From Lachnospiraceae bacterium UBA4381 (GTDB taxonomy: Bacteria; Bacillota; Clostridia; Lachnospirales; Lachnospiraceae), in NCBI GenBank assembly GCA_002391105.1, contig DGRT01000107.1, forward strand, positions 1 to 11,615: a stretch of DNA of 11,615 nucleotides, given 5' to 3'. A program made the position numbers and the translations under genes. Positions within the stretch are counted from its first letter, which is position 1, and every line of letters begins with the position of its first letter. The notes under the pieces are model-generated. The model was not told the DNA's origin and searched no databases. It worked only from the letters and a program-made list of their open reading frames with translations. Below are positions 1-6,842 of the stretch, piece by piece.

Positions 1-1142
1 CTGATACACATGGATATAATACAAGGGATTATGGTCTTATAGATAAGAGACTGGGAACCAATGAGGATTTTAAGAAGGTGGTTGAAGAGCTTCACGCAGC
101 CGGAATCAAGGTTGTGCTGGACGGTGTATTTAACCATGTAGGACGCGGGTTCTGGGCATTTCAGGATGTTCTGGAGAAGAGATGGGACAGCCCGTATAAG
201 GACTGGTTCCATATATCCTTTGATGGTAATTCAAACTATAATGACGGACTCTGGTATGAGGGCTGGGAAGGAAACTATGATCTGGTCAAGCTGAATCTTC
301 AGAATCCGGCTGTAGTGGATCATATATTTGACAAGATTAAGTACTGGGTTGACTACTTCGATATAGATGGTCTGAGACTTGATGTGGCTTACTGTCTGGA
401 CAAGGGCTTCATACATAATCTCAGGGAATATACAGCAGGTCTGAAGCCTGAGTTTCTGCTTCTGGGAGAGCTTCTTCATGGTGACTATGCCCAGTTTGTA
501 GGTCCCGGAATGCTTGACAGTTGTACTAACTATGCATGCTACAAGGGTCTTTACTCAAGCTTCAACTCCATGAATATGTTCGAGATCATTCACTCTCTTA
601 TGCAGCAGTTCGGTCCGGAACAGTGGTGCCGTTACAGAGGAATGCACCTTATGAGCTTCGTGGATAACCATGATGTTACAAGAATAGCCAGCATATTAAC
701 GAACAAGAAGCATTTGCCTCTTGTATATGCTCTTTCCTTTGGAATGCCCGGCTTCCCATGTGTTTATTACGGAAGTGAATGGGGAACAGAGGCACGTAAG
801 GAGGAGGGAGATCCTGCCCTCAGAGCCTGCTTTGAAAAGCCTGAGTGGAATGAGCTTACAGACTTCATCTCAAAGCTTGCTGAGATAAAGAAGGAAAGTG
901 AAGCACTTAATTATGGCTCCTTCAGAAGCGTGGTTCTTACCAATCATCAGTGCATCTTTGAGAGAAAGACAGATAATGAGAGGATAATGGTTGCGATAAA
1001 TGCTTCTGATCAGCCTTATACAGCGCATTTTGATGCCGGCTGCGGACAAGCGGAGGAGCTGATAACAGGAACGCTGCATGACTTTGGCGGAGGCTCGGAG
1101 CTTGCTCCTTATTCAGCAGAAATATGGAAGATGGAAAGGTAA
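1..1142 (+). CDS. GH13 alpha-amylase-family glycosidase, 5'-truncated by the window edge
   Basis: Hydrolyses or transfers alpha-1,4-glucan (starch, glycogen or maltodextrin) by the retaining GH13 mechanism. The reading frame is open from base 3, so the N-terminus lies outside the window and the GTG at 78 is internal. The residues before it (DTHGYNTRDY, then IDKRLGTNEDF) are typical of the early GH13 barrel. The conserved regions follow in order: region I DGVFNH, region II GLRLDVA with the nucleophile Asp (codon 381-383), region III LLGELLHG with the acid/base Glu (codon 468-470), and region IV FVDNHD with the third Asp (codon 672-674). All catalytic residues are present. The last 80 or so residues look like the usual C-terminal beta-sandwich. 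Whether it is cytoplasmic cannot be judged without the N-terminus. Neopullulanase-like or maltodextrin specificity is plausible but not provable here. No clear intrinsic terminator follows it. Confidence 0.93.
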   Translation, partial: DTHGYNTRDYGLIDKRLGTNEDFKKVVEELHAAGIKVVLDGVFNHVGRGFWAFQDVLEKRWDSPYKDWFHISFDGNSNYNDGLWYEGWEGNYDLVKLNLQNPAVVDHIFDKIKYWVDYFDIDGLRLDVAYCLDKGFIHNLREYTAGLKPEFLLLGELLHGDYAQFVGPGMLDSCTNYACYKGLYSSFNSMNMFEIIHSLMQQFGPEQWCRYRGMHLMSFVDNHDVTRIASILTNKKHLPLVYALSFGMPGFPCVYYGSEWGTEARKEEGDPALRACFEKPEWNELTDFISKLAEIKKESEALNYGSFRSVVLTNHQCIFERKTDNERIMVAINASDQPYTAHFDAGCGQAEELITGTLHDFGGGSELAPYSAEIWKMER

Positions 1143-1161
1143 CATACAAGTTAACTTTTTG

Positions 1162-1190
1162 TTGTAAATACAAGGCTAAGGTGGTAAAAT
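1162..1190 (+). promoter_or_regulatory. Candidate sigma-A promoter for pgi (extended -10)
   Basis: TTGTAA at 1162-1167 is separated by 17 bases from TAAAAT at 1185-1190. A TG one base before the -10 (1182-1183) makes it an extended -10 element. It lies in the 115-base gap between the glycosidase and pgi, which predicts a transcript start near 1197 and a leader of about 60 bases. The assignment comes from consensus matching only. Confidence 0.6.
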
Positions 1191-1240
1191 GTCTCTGTCT
1201 TTGGGCTTGTGGGAAACAGCCTACTGGATAAAGATATTTT

Positions 1241-1248
1241 AGAAGGAG
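1241..1248 (+). promoter_or_regulatory. Ribosome binding site of pgi
   Basis: AGAAGGAG is a near-perfect Shine-Dalgarno match, 9 bases before the ATG at 1258. It fixes the pgi start. Confidence 0.85.
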
Positions 1249-1257
1249 CAGATAGAT

Positions 1258-2613
1258 ATGTCACAGAAGATTGTATTTAATTTTGAGAATACTAAATTTA
1301 AGGCAAGTGATGCAGAGGTTCAGGCTATTAAGCCAAGGGTTGAAGCTGCATATAAAACACTTGTGGAAAAAACAGGTGAGGGAAATGATTTCCTTGGCTG
1401 GATAGATCTTCCGGTTGATTATGACAAGGAGGAGTTTGCAAGAATCAAGTCAGCAGCAGCTAAGATTCAGAGCGATTCAGATGTATTACTGGTAATAGGA
1501 ATCGGTGGTTCCTATCTTGGCGCAAGAGCAGCAATCGAGGCTCTTCGTCATGGCTTTTATAACAGCGTATCTAAGGAGATTCGTAAGACTCCGGAGATTT
1601 ATTACTGTGGAAACAACCTCAGCTCTACATACATTTCCGAGCTTGTAGAGGTTATCGGGGATAGAGATTTCTCTGTAAATGTTATCTCCAAGTCCGGTAC
1701 AACAACAGAGTGTTCAGTTGCATTCCGTCTCTTCAAGGAAATGCTTGAAAAGAAGTATGGTAAGGAAGAGGCTGCAAAGCGTATCTATGCTACAACAGAT
1801 AAGGCTCGTGGAGCACTTAAGACACTTGCTGATTCAGAGGGCTATGAGACATATGTTGTTCCTGATGATGTTGGCGGTAGATTCTCAGTTCTTACTGCAG
1901 TTGGACTTCTTCCTATAGCTGTAAGCGGTGCTGATATAGACAAGCTGATGGAGGGGGCTGCAAATGCACGTGAGTACTGCCTGTCAAAGAGCTTTGATGA
2001 CAGTGATGTACTGAAGTATGCAGCAGTAAGAAATGTGATGTATGAAAAGGGACTGGGTATGGAGATACTTGGTAACTTCGAGCCTGCTCTTCACTATGTA
2101 ACAGAGTGGTGGAAGCAGCTTTATGGAGAAAGTGAAGGCAAGGATGGCAAGGGTATCTTCCCTGCAGGAGTTGATTTTACTACAGATCTTCATTCACTTG
2201 GTCAGTTTATTCAGGATGGAACAAAGAATCATTTTGAGACTTTCATAAATGTCATCAATCCTCGCAAGACTGTTGTTATGCAGGAAGAGGCTGAGGATCT
2301 GGATGGACTTAATTATCTTGCCGGCAAGGAAGTTGATTTTATTAATAAGTGTGCTATGGAAGGAACCATACTTGCCCATGTTGATGGTGGAGTTCCAAAC
2401 ATCCGTATAGATATGGAGACCATTGATGAGCTGAGTCTTGGAGAGCTTTTCTATAAGTTTGAGTTCGCCTGTGGCGTAAGCGGTTATACACTTGGTGTTA
2501 ATCCATTTAACCAGCCGGGAGTTGAGAGCTACAAGAAGAATATGTTTGCTCTTCTTGGAAAGCCCGGATTTGAAGAGATGACCAAGGAACTTCGTGCCAG
2601 ACTTGGTAAATAA
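1258..2613 (+). CDS. pgi: Glucose-6-phosphate isomerase
   Basis: Interconverts glucose 6-phosphate and fructose 6-phosphate in the cytoplasm (glycolysis and gluconeogenesis). At 451 aa it has the length of the short bacterial Pgi type found in Firmicutes. Visible landmarks are the phosphate-binding loop VIGIGGSYLGARA (residues 79-91), the sugar-phosphate loop SKSGTTTE (144-151), PGI signature 1 around GGRFSVLTAVGLLP (206-219) and PGI signature 2 around LGVNPFNQPGVESYK (412-426). By comparison with the Bacillus enzyme, the expected catalytic residues are Glu291, His312 and Lys426, and all are present. It starts at an ATG with a strong ribosome binding site. It is flanked by its own promoter and a strong terminator, so it is probably monocistronic. 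The upstream glucan-degrading gene supplies a related substrate stream, but nothing shows co-transcription. Confidence 0.98.
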   Translation: MSQKIVFNFENTKFKASDAEVQAIKPRVEAAYKTLVEKTGEGNDFLGWIDLPVDYDKEEFARIKSAAAKIQSDSDVLLVIGIGGSYLGARAAIEALRHGFYNSVSKEIRKTPEIYYCGNNLSSTYISELVEVIGDRDFSVNVISKSGTTTECSVAFRLFKEMLEKKYGKEEAAKRIYATTDKARGALKTLADSEGYETYVVPDDVGGRFSVLTAVGLLPIAVSGADIDKLMEGAANAREYCLSKSFDDSDVLKYAAVRNVMYEKGLGMEILGNFEPALHYVTEWWKQLYGESEGKDGKGIFPAGVDFTTDLHSLGQFIQDGTKNHFETFINVINPRKTVVMQEEAEDLDGLNYLAGKEVDFINKCAMEGTILAHVDGGVPNIRIDMETIDELSLGELFYKFEFACGVSGYTLGVNPFNQPGVESYKKNMFALLGKPGFEEMTKELRARLGK

Positions 2614-2633
2614 GACTAAAGATTCATGATAAG

Positions 2634-2666
2634 AAGTCAATGGGATCTAATCTCATTGACTTTTTT
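2634..2666 (+). terminator. Intrinsic terminator after pgi
   Basis: A 13-base arm (2634-2646) pairs with 2650-2662 across a 3-base loop, with one G-U wobble, and runs into six T residues at 2661-2666. It begins 20 bases after the pgi stop and separates pgi from the next transcription unit. Confidence 0.88.
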
Positions 2667-2684
2667 ATATATGAATGCTTATAC

Positions 2685-2720
2685 CTGAATTTGGTAAGAG
2701 ATACGACTATTATATATGAT
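2685..2720 (+). promoter_or_regulatory. Weak candidate promoter region for the 2733-6702 gene unit
   Basis: After the pgi terminator a new promoter is needed before 2733. The AT-rich stretch offers TTGGTA (2691-2696), 18 bases, then TATGAT (2715-2720), but this would start transcription inside the ribosome binding site. An alternative is CTGAAT (2685-2690), 17 bases, then TATTAT (2708-2713). Neither is decisive; the location is better supported than the exact boxes. Confidence 0.35.
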
Positions 2721-2732
2721 ATAAGGTGAACC

Positions 2733-3890
2733 ATGAGCACAGAAGAAAGATTTGAACTTATAGCCCCCTGTCATTTTGGACTGGAAGCAGTTCTGAAAAA
2801 AGAGATACAGAGTCTTGGATATGAAATAACGGAGGTAGAGGACGGAAGAGTAACCTTTGCCGGACCTGTATCTGCTATAGCCAGAGCCAATATCAATATC
2901 AGGACCAGTGAGAGAATACTGTTAAAATGCGGCCAGTTCAGAGCCACAACCTTTGATGAACTGTATGAAGGTGTGAAGCATATACCCTGGGCAAGAATCA
3001 TTCCGAGAGATGGAAGATTCTGGGTTACAAAGGCTACTACCAATAAGTCAAAGCTTTTTAGCGAGACTTCTATTCAGTCCATTTCCAAGAAGGCAATGGT
3101 CGAAAGTATGAGTAGTACATACCATATCAATCATTTTACAGAGGACGGTGAGGATTATCCGGTCCGTATATTCATCAAGAAGGATATCGTTACAGTAGGA
3201 CTTGATACAACCGGTGTGTCTCTTCATAAAAGAGGCTACAGAAAGCTGGTTGGTAAGGCTCCTATCTCGGAGACGCTGGCGGCGGCACTTATAATGCTGA
3301 CACCCTGGAGAGAAGACAGGCTTCTGGTTGATCCCTTCTGCGGAAGTGGTACATTTCCCATTGAGACAGCCATGATAGGGGCGAATATAGCACCCGGAGT
3401 TAATAGAGACTTTACCTCCTGTACATGGGAGAAGCTGCTCAGCAGGAAGATATGGTATGATGCCTACGATGAGGCAAGGTCACTGGAAAAAACGGATGTG
3501 GATATGCATATACAGGGCTATGATCTGGATTCACAGATAATCAAATGTGCCATGCAGAATGCAGAGGATGCAGGGGTCAGCCGGTATATTCATTTTCAGG
3601 CAAGAGGTGTAAAGGATCTCAGCAGTCCGCGCTCCTATGGGTTTATTATAACCAATCCTCCGTATGGAGAGAGACTTGAGGACAAGGAAGCTCTGCCGGA
3701 GCTATATAAAGTGATAGGAGAACGATACAGGAGTCTGGATAACTGGTCTATGTTTCTGATAACCTCCTATGAGGAGGCGGAAAAGTATATAGGCAGAAAG
3801 GCAGACAAGAACCGTAAGATATATAATGGAATGATAAAGTCGTATTATTATCAGTTTATGGGTAAGAAACCGCCAAAGAGGGACAAATGA
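2733..3890 (+). CDS. THUMP-domain class I SAM-dependent RNA methyltransferase (YpsC / RlmL N-terminal type)
   Basis: Probably methylates a guanine N2 in 23S rRNA. The E. coli RlmL N-terminal half makes m2G2445, and B. subtilis YpsC is the Firmicute counterpart; the target base here is inferred. The 385-aa protein begins with a ferredoxin-like and THUMP RNA-binding region (roughly residues 5-160), followed by the UPF0020-type methyltransferase domain. SAM-binding motif I is DPFCGSGTFPIE (200-211). The catalytic motif IV is NPPYGERL (308-315), the N-P-P-Y form used for exocyclic amino groups. The start ATG is 4 bases after AAGGTG (2723-2728). It lacks the second RlmK-like methyltransferase domain of the enterobacterial fusion, which is normal for this family. 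Its stop overlaps the start of the protease gene by 4 bases (ATGA). Confidence 0.9.
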   Translation: MSTEERFELIAPCHFGLEAVLKKEIQSLGYEITEVEDGRVTFAGPVSAIARANINIRTSERILLKCGQFRATTFDELYEGVKHIPWARIIPRDGRFWVTKATTNKSKLFSETSIQSISKKAMVESMSSTYHINHFTEDGEDYPVRIFIKKDIVTVGLDTTGVSLHKRGYRKLVGKAPISETLAAALIMLTPWREDRLLVDPFCGSGTFPIETAMIGANIAPGVNRDFTSCTWEKLLSRKIWYDAYDEARSLEKTDVDMHIQGYDLDSQIIKCAMQNAEDAGVSRYIHFQARGVKDLSSPRSYGFIITNPPYGERLEDKEALPELYKVIGERYRSLDNWSMFLITSYEEAEKYIGRKADKNRKIYNGMIKSYYYQFMGKKPPKRDK

Positions 3891-5545
3891 GAAAACTGCT
3901 GATTTTCATGCTTCTAGTGGTATCAGTGCTGCTGGTACTTATGTATCTTCCCGGTGATTCTCCAAGACATATAGAGAAGGGGATAAGGTACGAAAATGCA
4001 GTAGATACGCTGGTGCAGAAGAAACTGGAATATATTCAGGAAAATGGAATAGAGATAAGGCTTGAGAATAAGAGCCTGAGGACATTTGGCTATAAGATCA
4101 TGATGAAGGAAGGGACAAGCCTCATGGCTTCAGAACGCTTTCTGGAAGATATCATGGGCTGCTCTGTTCTGATATACAGGAATGGGGATGTCAAGGTGTG
4201 CAGAGCCAGAACTACTCTGGACTATAAGTCTTCTGAGGTTGAAAAGACAGAGGATGGAGAGATATATATACCGATCTCCGACTATATAAATCAGTTGGGC
4301 TATCAGGTAAGCTTTTCATTTGTGGAAGATTATGTAAACTTCAAAAACACAGATGGCGGTAAATATCTTCCTGAAGCCTACGACATGAGGGACTATGGAA
4401 GAGTTACTCCTGTGAAGGATCAGGGAAGCTATGAAACCTGCTGGGCATTCTCTTCTCTGGCAGCACTGGAAACTGTAAATATGCCCTATGAGGAAAATGA
4501 TTTTTCAGAGGATCATATGTCCAGAAGTAATGATTTCAGTCTGGAGCTGAAGGATGGTGGCGATCACAGTATGAGCATAGCTTATCTTGCCTCCTGGAAG
4601 GGACCGGTTCGTGAAGAGGACGATCCATACGGAGACGGAGTATCAGATGACAGTCTGAAGTCCGTCAAGCATCTGAAGGAAGCACTTATAATAGATAAGC
4701 GTGATGACGATAAGATAAAAAGTGCTGTGTTCAAATATGGCGGTGTTGAGACCTCGATATATATATCAATGACCTATGGAAATGAAGGCTCTGAATATTA
4801 TAATAAAGAAACGGCAAGTTACTATTATGATGGAGATGAGGAACCTACACATGAACTTGTTATAGTCGGATGGAATGACCATTATCCCAAGGAAAACTTT
4901 GCTAAAAAGCCTAAGGGGGATGGGGCATACATCTGTAAAAACAGTTGGGGTGAAAAGTTTGGAGACGATGGATATTTCTATGTGTCCTATGAGGATGTAA
5001 ATATATGCAGTAAGTCTATAGTATATACCAAGCTTGATGATGCTGATAATTATGACAATATTTATCAGACGGATCTGCTGGGATGGGTTGGTGCCATGGG
5101 CTATAAGTCTGAATCAGCCTATATGGCAAATGTATATACTGCCGGAGGAGATGAAACCCTGAAGGCCATATCCTTCTATGCAACCGGTCCTGAGACTACC
5201 TTTAAGGTGTTCATAGTGCCTGAATATAAGGATGAGACCTCGCTCAACTCAGGCAGAAAGGAAATCGGGAAGGGAGAAACCCGTTATGCCGGGTACTACA
5301 CCGTAGATCTTTCCCAGGATATAAAGCTTAAGAAGGGACAGCGGTTTGCCATAATAATGAGTGTTAAAACGCCCGGAAGTGAGAGGCCTATTGCTATAGA
5401 GTGTGATGGAGGCGACAGAACCGAAGGTGTTGACCTGACAGACGGAGAGGGCTTTATAAGTGCCAGAGGAGCTGTCTGGGAAAGCGCAGAGAGTGAAGAG
5501 GCAAATGTCTGCCTGAAGGTTTTTACAGATAATACGAATAATTAA
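3887..5545 (+). CDS. Membrane-anchored C1 (papain-family) cysteine protease with stalk-like N-terminal region and lectin-like C-terminus
   Basis: A 552-aa extracytoplasmic protease. Residues 4-21 form a hydrophobic signal anchor after a short basic start; no lipobox Cys is seen. Residues about 55-155 (GTSLMASERFLEDIMG, then a second IYIPISDYINQLG half) resemble the copper-amine-oxidase-N-like stalk domain of Firmicute cell-surface proteins. This is an inference from pattern. The papain-like domain spans about 160-380 and has the full catalytic set: oxyanion Gln179, nucleophile Cys185 in CWAFS, His322 in HELVIVGW and Asn352 in CKNSWG. Residues about 395-545 match the beta-rich lectin-like domain that often follows C1 domains in clostridia. 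No papain-type propeptide is obvious. Its start overlaps the methyltransferase stop by 4 bases and rdgB follows after 18 bases, so it is almost certainly co-transcribed with housekeeping genes. The substrate is unknown. Confidence 0.9.
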   Translation: MRKLLIFMLLVVSVLLVLMYLPGDSPRHIEKGIRYENAVDTLVQKKLEYIQENGIEIRLENKSLRTFGYKIMMKEGTSLMASERFLEDIMGCSVLIYRNGDVKVCRARTTLDYKSSEVEKTEDGEIYIPISDYINQLGYQVSFSFVEDYVNFKNTDGGKYLPEAYDMRDYGRVTPVKDQGSYETCWAFSSLAALETVNMPYEENDFSEDHMSRSNDFSLELKDGGDHSMSIAYLASWKGPVREEDDPYGDGVSDDSLKSVKHLKEALIIDKRDDDKIKSAVFKYGGVETSIYISMTYGNEGSEYYNKETASYYYDGDEEPTHELVIVGWNDHYPKENFAKKPKGDGAYICKNSWGEKFGDDGYFYVSYEDVNICSKSIVYTKLDDADNYDNIYQTDLLGWVGAMGYKSESAYMANVYTAGGDETLKAISFYATGPETTFKVFIVPEYKDETSLNSGRKEIGKGETRYAGYYTVDLSQDIKLKKGQRFAIIMSVKTPGSERPIAIECDGGDRTEGVDLTDGEGFISARGAVWESAESEEANVCLKVFTDNTNN

Positions 5546-5563
5546 AAGAAGGGAAATAATAAA

Positions 5564-6160
5564 ATGGAAAAACTTGTATTCGCTACCGGTAATATGAATA
5601 AGCTGAGAGAGATAAAGGAAATCCTTTCAGGAATAAATCTGGAGATTGTTTCCATGAAGGAAGCAGGAGTAGATATAGATATAGTTGAAGATGGAGATAC
5701 CTTTGAAGCAAATGCACTAATCAAGGCAAGGGCTGTCAGCAAGGCATGTGGTGCCATGGCGGTTGCTGATGATTCCGGACTTGTAGTTGATGCACTCGGT
5801 GGTGAGCCGGGGGTATATTCGGCAAGATATATGGGAGAGGATACCTCTTACGATATAAAGAATCAGGCCATTATCGACAGGCTTGAGGGGGTTCCGGATG
5901 AAGAGAGGACTGCCAGATTCGTTTGCGCGGCGGCTCTTGTTTTTCCGGATGGCAGAGAGTATGTTTTTAAAGAGGCTATGGAAGGAAGAATAGGATATGA
6001 AATAGCGGGTGAAAATGGATTTGGCTATGATCCGATATTCTATCTCCCTGAATATGGTAAGACCTCTGCTGAGATTTCTCCTGAAGAGAAAAATGCTATC
6101 AGCCACAGAGGTAAGGCTATGAGAGAAATGGCGGAGTTCTTACGAGGAAATCAGATATGA
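5564..6160 (+). CDS. rdgB: XTP/dITP diphosphatase (RdgB/HAM1 family)
   Basis: Hydrolyses non-canonical purine NTPs (dITP, XTP, ITP) to the monophosphate and pyrophosphate, keeping damaged bases out of DNA and RNA. The length of 198 aa is standard. Motifs are the N-terminal FATGNMNKLREI (substrate loop with TGN and Lys), VADDSGLVVDALGGEPGVYSARY with the general-base Asp at residue 70, GFGYDPIF (152-159), and the C-terminal KNAISHRGKAM (176-186), which contacts the base. All family hallmarks are present. AGAAGGG lies about 9 bases before the ATG. Its TGA stop overlaps the ATG of the next gene by 4 bases. The rdgB and YfcE-like phosphoesterase pairing is frequent in Firmicutes and supports both calls. 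Confidence 0.96.
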   Translation: MEKLVFATGNMNKLREIKEILSGINLEIVSMKEAGVDIDIVEDGDTFEANALIKARAVSKACGAMAVADDSGLVVDALGGEPGVYSARYMGEDTSYDIKNQAIIDRLEGVPDEERTARFVCAAALVFPDGREYVFKEAMEGRIGYEIAGENGFGYDPIFYLPEYGKTSAEISPEEKNAISHRGKAMREMAEFLRGNQI

Positions 6161-6702
6161 TAAAAAAGATACTTATTGTAAGTGATTCTCATGGAAAAAG
6201 CCTGAATGTAAAAAAGGCAATTGACAGGGAATACCCGGATATGCTCATTCATCTTGGAGATATAGAAGATGATCCGGATGAGGTGTGTGACTGGCTGAAT
6301 GATGCGGCAAGGGTCTGGAATGCTTCTGGAAAGGCTGATAATGAGAGAATAGCCTTGCCTGTCCCTGCTGTATTTATTCAGGGAAACTGTGACAGATATG
6401 GAGGAGACATTCTCAGAAAAGTAGCGGTATTTGACCTGAATGACCACAGGTTTTTCTGCACTCATGGTCATAGGCAGGGTGTTAATTACGGACTGGAGAA
6501 TCTTATGTACACAGCTATGGAAAATGACGCAGATATAGCTATGTATGGTCATACGCATATACCCTTTGATGATGATTATGATGGTGTAAGGATACTGAAT
6601 CCGGGAAGCATATCTCTTCCAAGGGGAGGCAGTAATAAGAGTTATATGGTAATGACCTTTGATGCGGAAGGCGGGTTTGAAGTGGAGCTTAAGGAATTAT
6701 AG
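6157..6702 (+). CDS. yfcE: YfcE/MJ0936-type metallophosphoesterase
   Basis: A 181-aa calcineurin-like phosphodiesterase with a two-metal centre. The metal ligands are visible in order: Asp10 and His12 (SDSHG), Asp35 (HLGD), Asn77 (QGNCDR), His103 and His105 (THGH), and His132 and His134 (YGHTHIP), followed by the family's NPGSIS (148-153). The set is complete, so it should be active. Relatives cleave artificial phosphodiesters in vitro, but the physiological substrate is not established. It starts inside the rdgB stop (ATGA), so the two are translationally coupled. No good intrinsic terminator follows, so readthrough toward rlmD across the 140-base gap is possible. Confidence 0.93.
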   Translation: MIKKILIVSDSHGKSLNVKKAIDREYPDMLIHLGDIEDDPDEVCDWLNDAARVWNASGKADNERIALPVPAVFIQGNCDRYGGDILRKVAVFDLNDHRFFCTHGHRQGVNYGLENLMYTAMENDADIAMYGHTHIPFDDDYDGVRILNPGSISLPRGGSNKSYMVMTFDAEGGFEVELKEL

Positions 6703-6770
6703 ATATAGTGCGGCTTGAAACCGGTTATATGAATAATGCAGTCTGAAATAAGTTGTAGGTATAGAGAAGC

Positions 6771-6798
6771 TTGATAATAAGAAGGTGAAGGATATAGG
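6771..6798 (+). promoter_or_regulatory. Weak candidate promoter upstream of rlmD
   Basis: TTGATA (6771-6776), 16 bases, then TATAGG (6793-6798). It sits in the 140-base gap 6703-6842, the longest inside the left block, where an internal promoter would be expected. The -10 is poor, so this is tentative. Confidence 0.25.
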
Positions 6799-6826
6799 TA
6801 CATTTATTGTATTCAGGTTATAGTAT

Positions 6827-6837
6827 AGAAGGCAGGA
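6827..6837 (+). promoter_or_regulatory. Ribosome binding site deciding the rlmD start
   Basis: AGAAGG (6827-6832) and AGGA (6834-6837) lie 10 and 5 bases before the ATG at 6843. The upstream in-frame TTG at 6807 has no comparable site. The TRAM domain begins directly at this ATG (MKKGDVIEGVIE), which also favours it. Confidence 0.7.
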
Positions 6838-6842
6838 TCGGT

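Noticed and set aside
78..80. GTG at 78 as the start of the glycosidase
   Set aside because: The frame stays open to base 3 and encodes conserved GH13 sequence (DTHGYNTRDY, KRLGTNEDF), so the gene is truncated by the window edge.
1204..1222. Small hairpin in the pgi leader (GGCT..AGCC) as a riboswitch or attenuator
   Set aside because: The stem is about 6 pairs with a bulge and no T-run; nothing resembles a known riboswitch.
2194..2640. Antisense 148-codon frame opposite pgi
   Set aside because: It is a shadow of a well-conserved gene, with no ribosome binding site or protein-like composition; the same applies to the other minus-strand frames over the left block.
6807..6842. TTG at 6807 as the rlmD start, adding 12 residues
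   Set aside because: The ATG at 6843 has two Shine-Dalgarno matches and coincides with the usual start of the TRAM domain.
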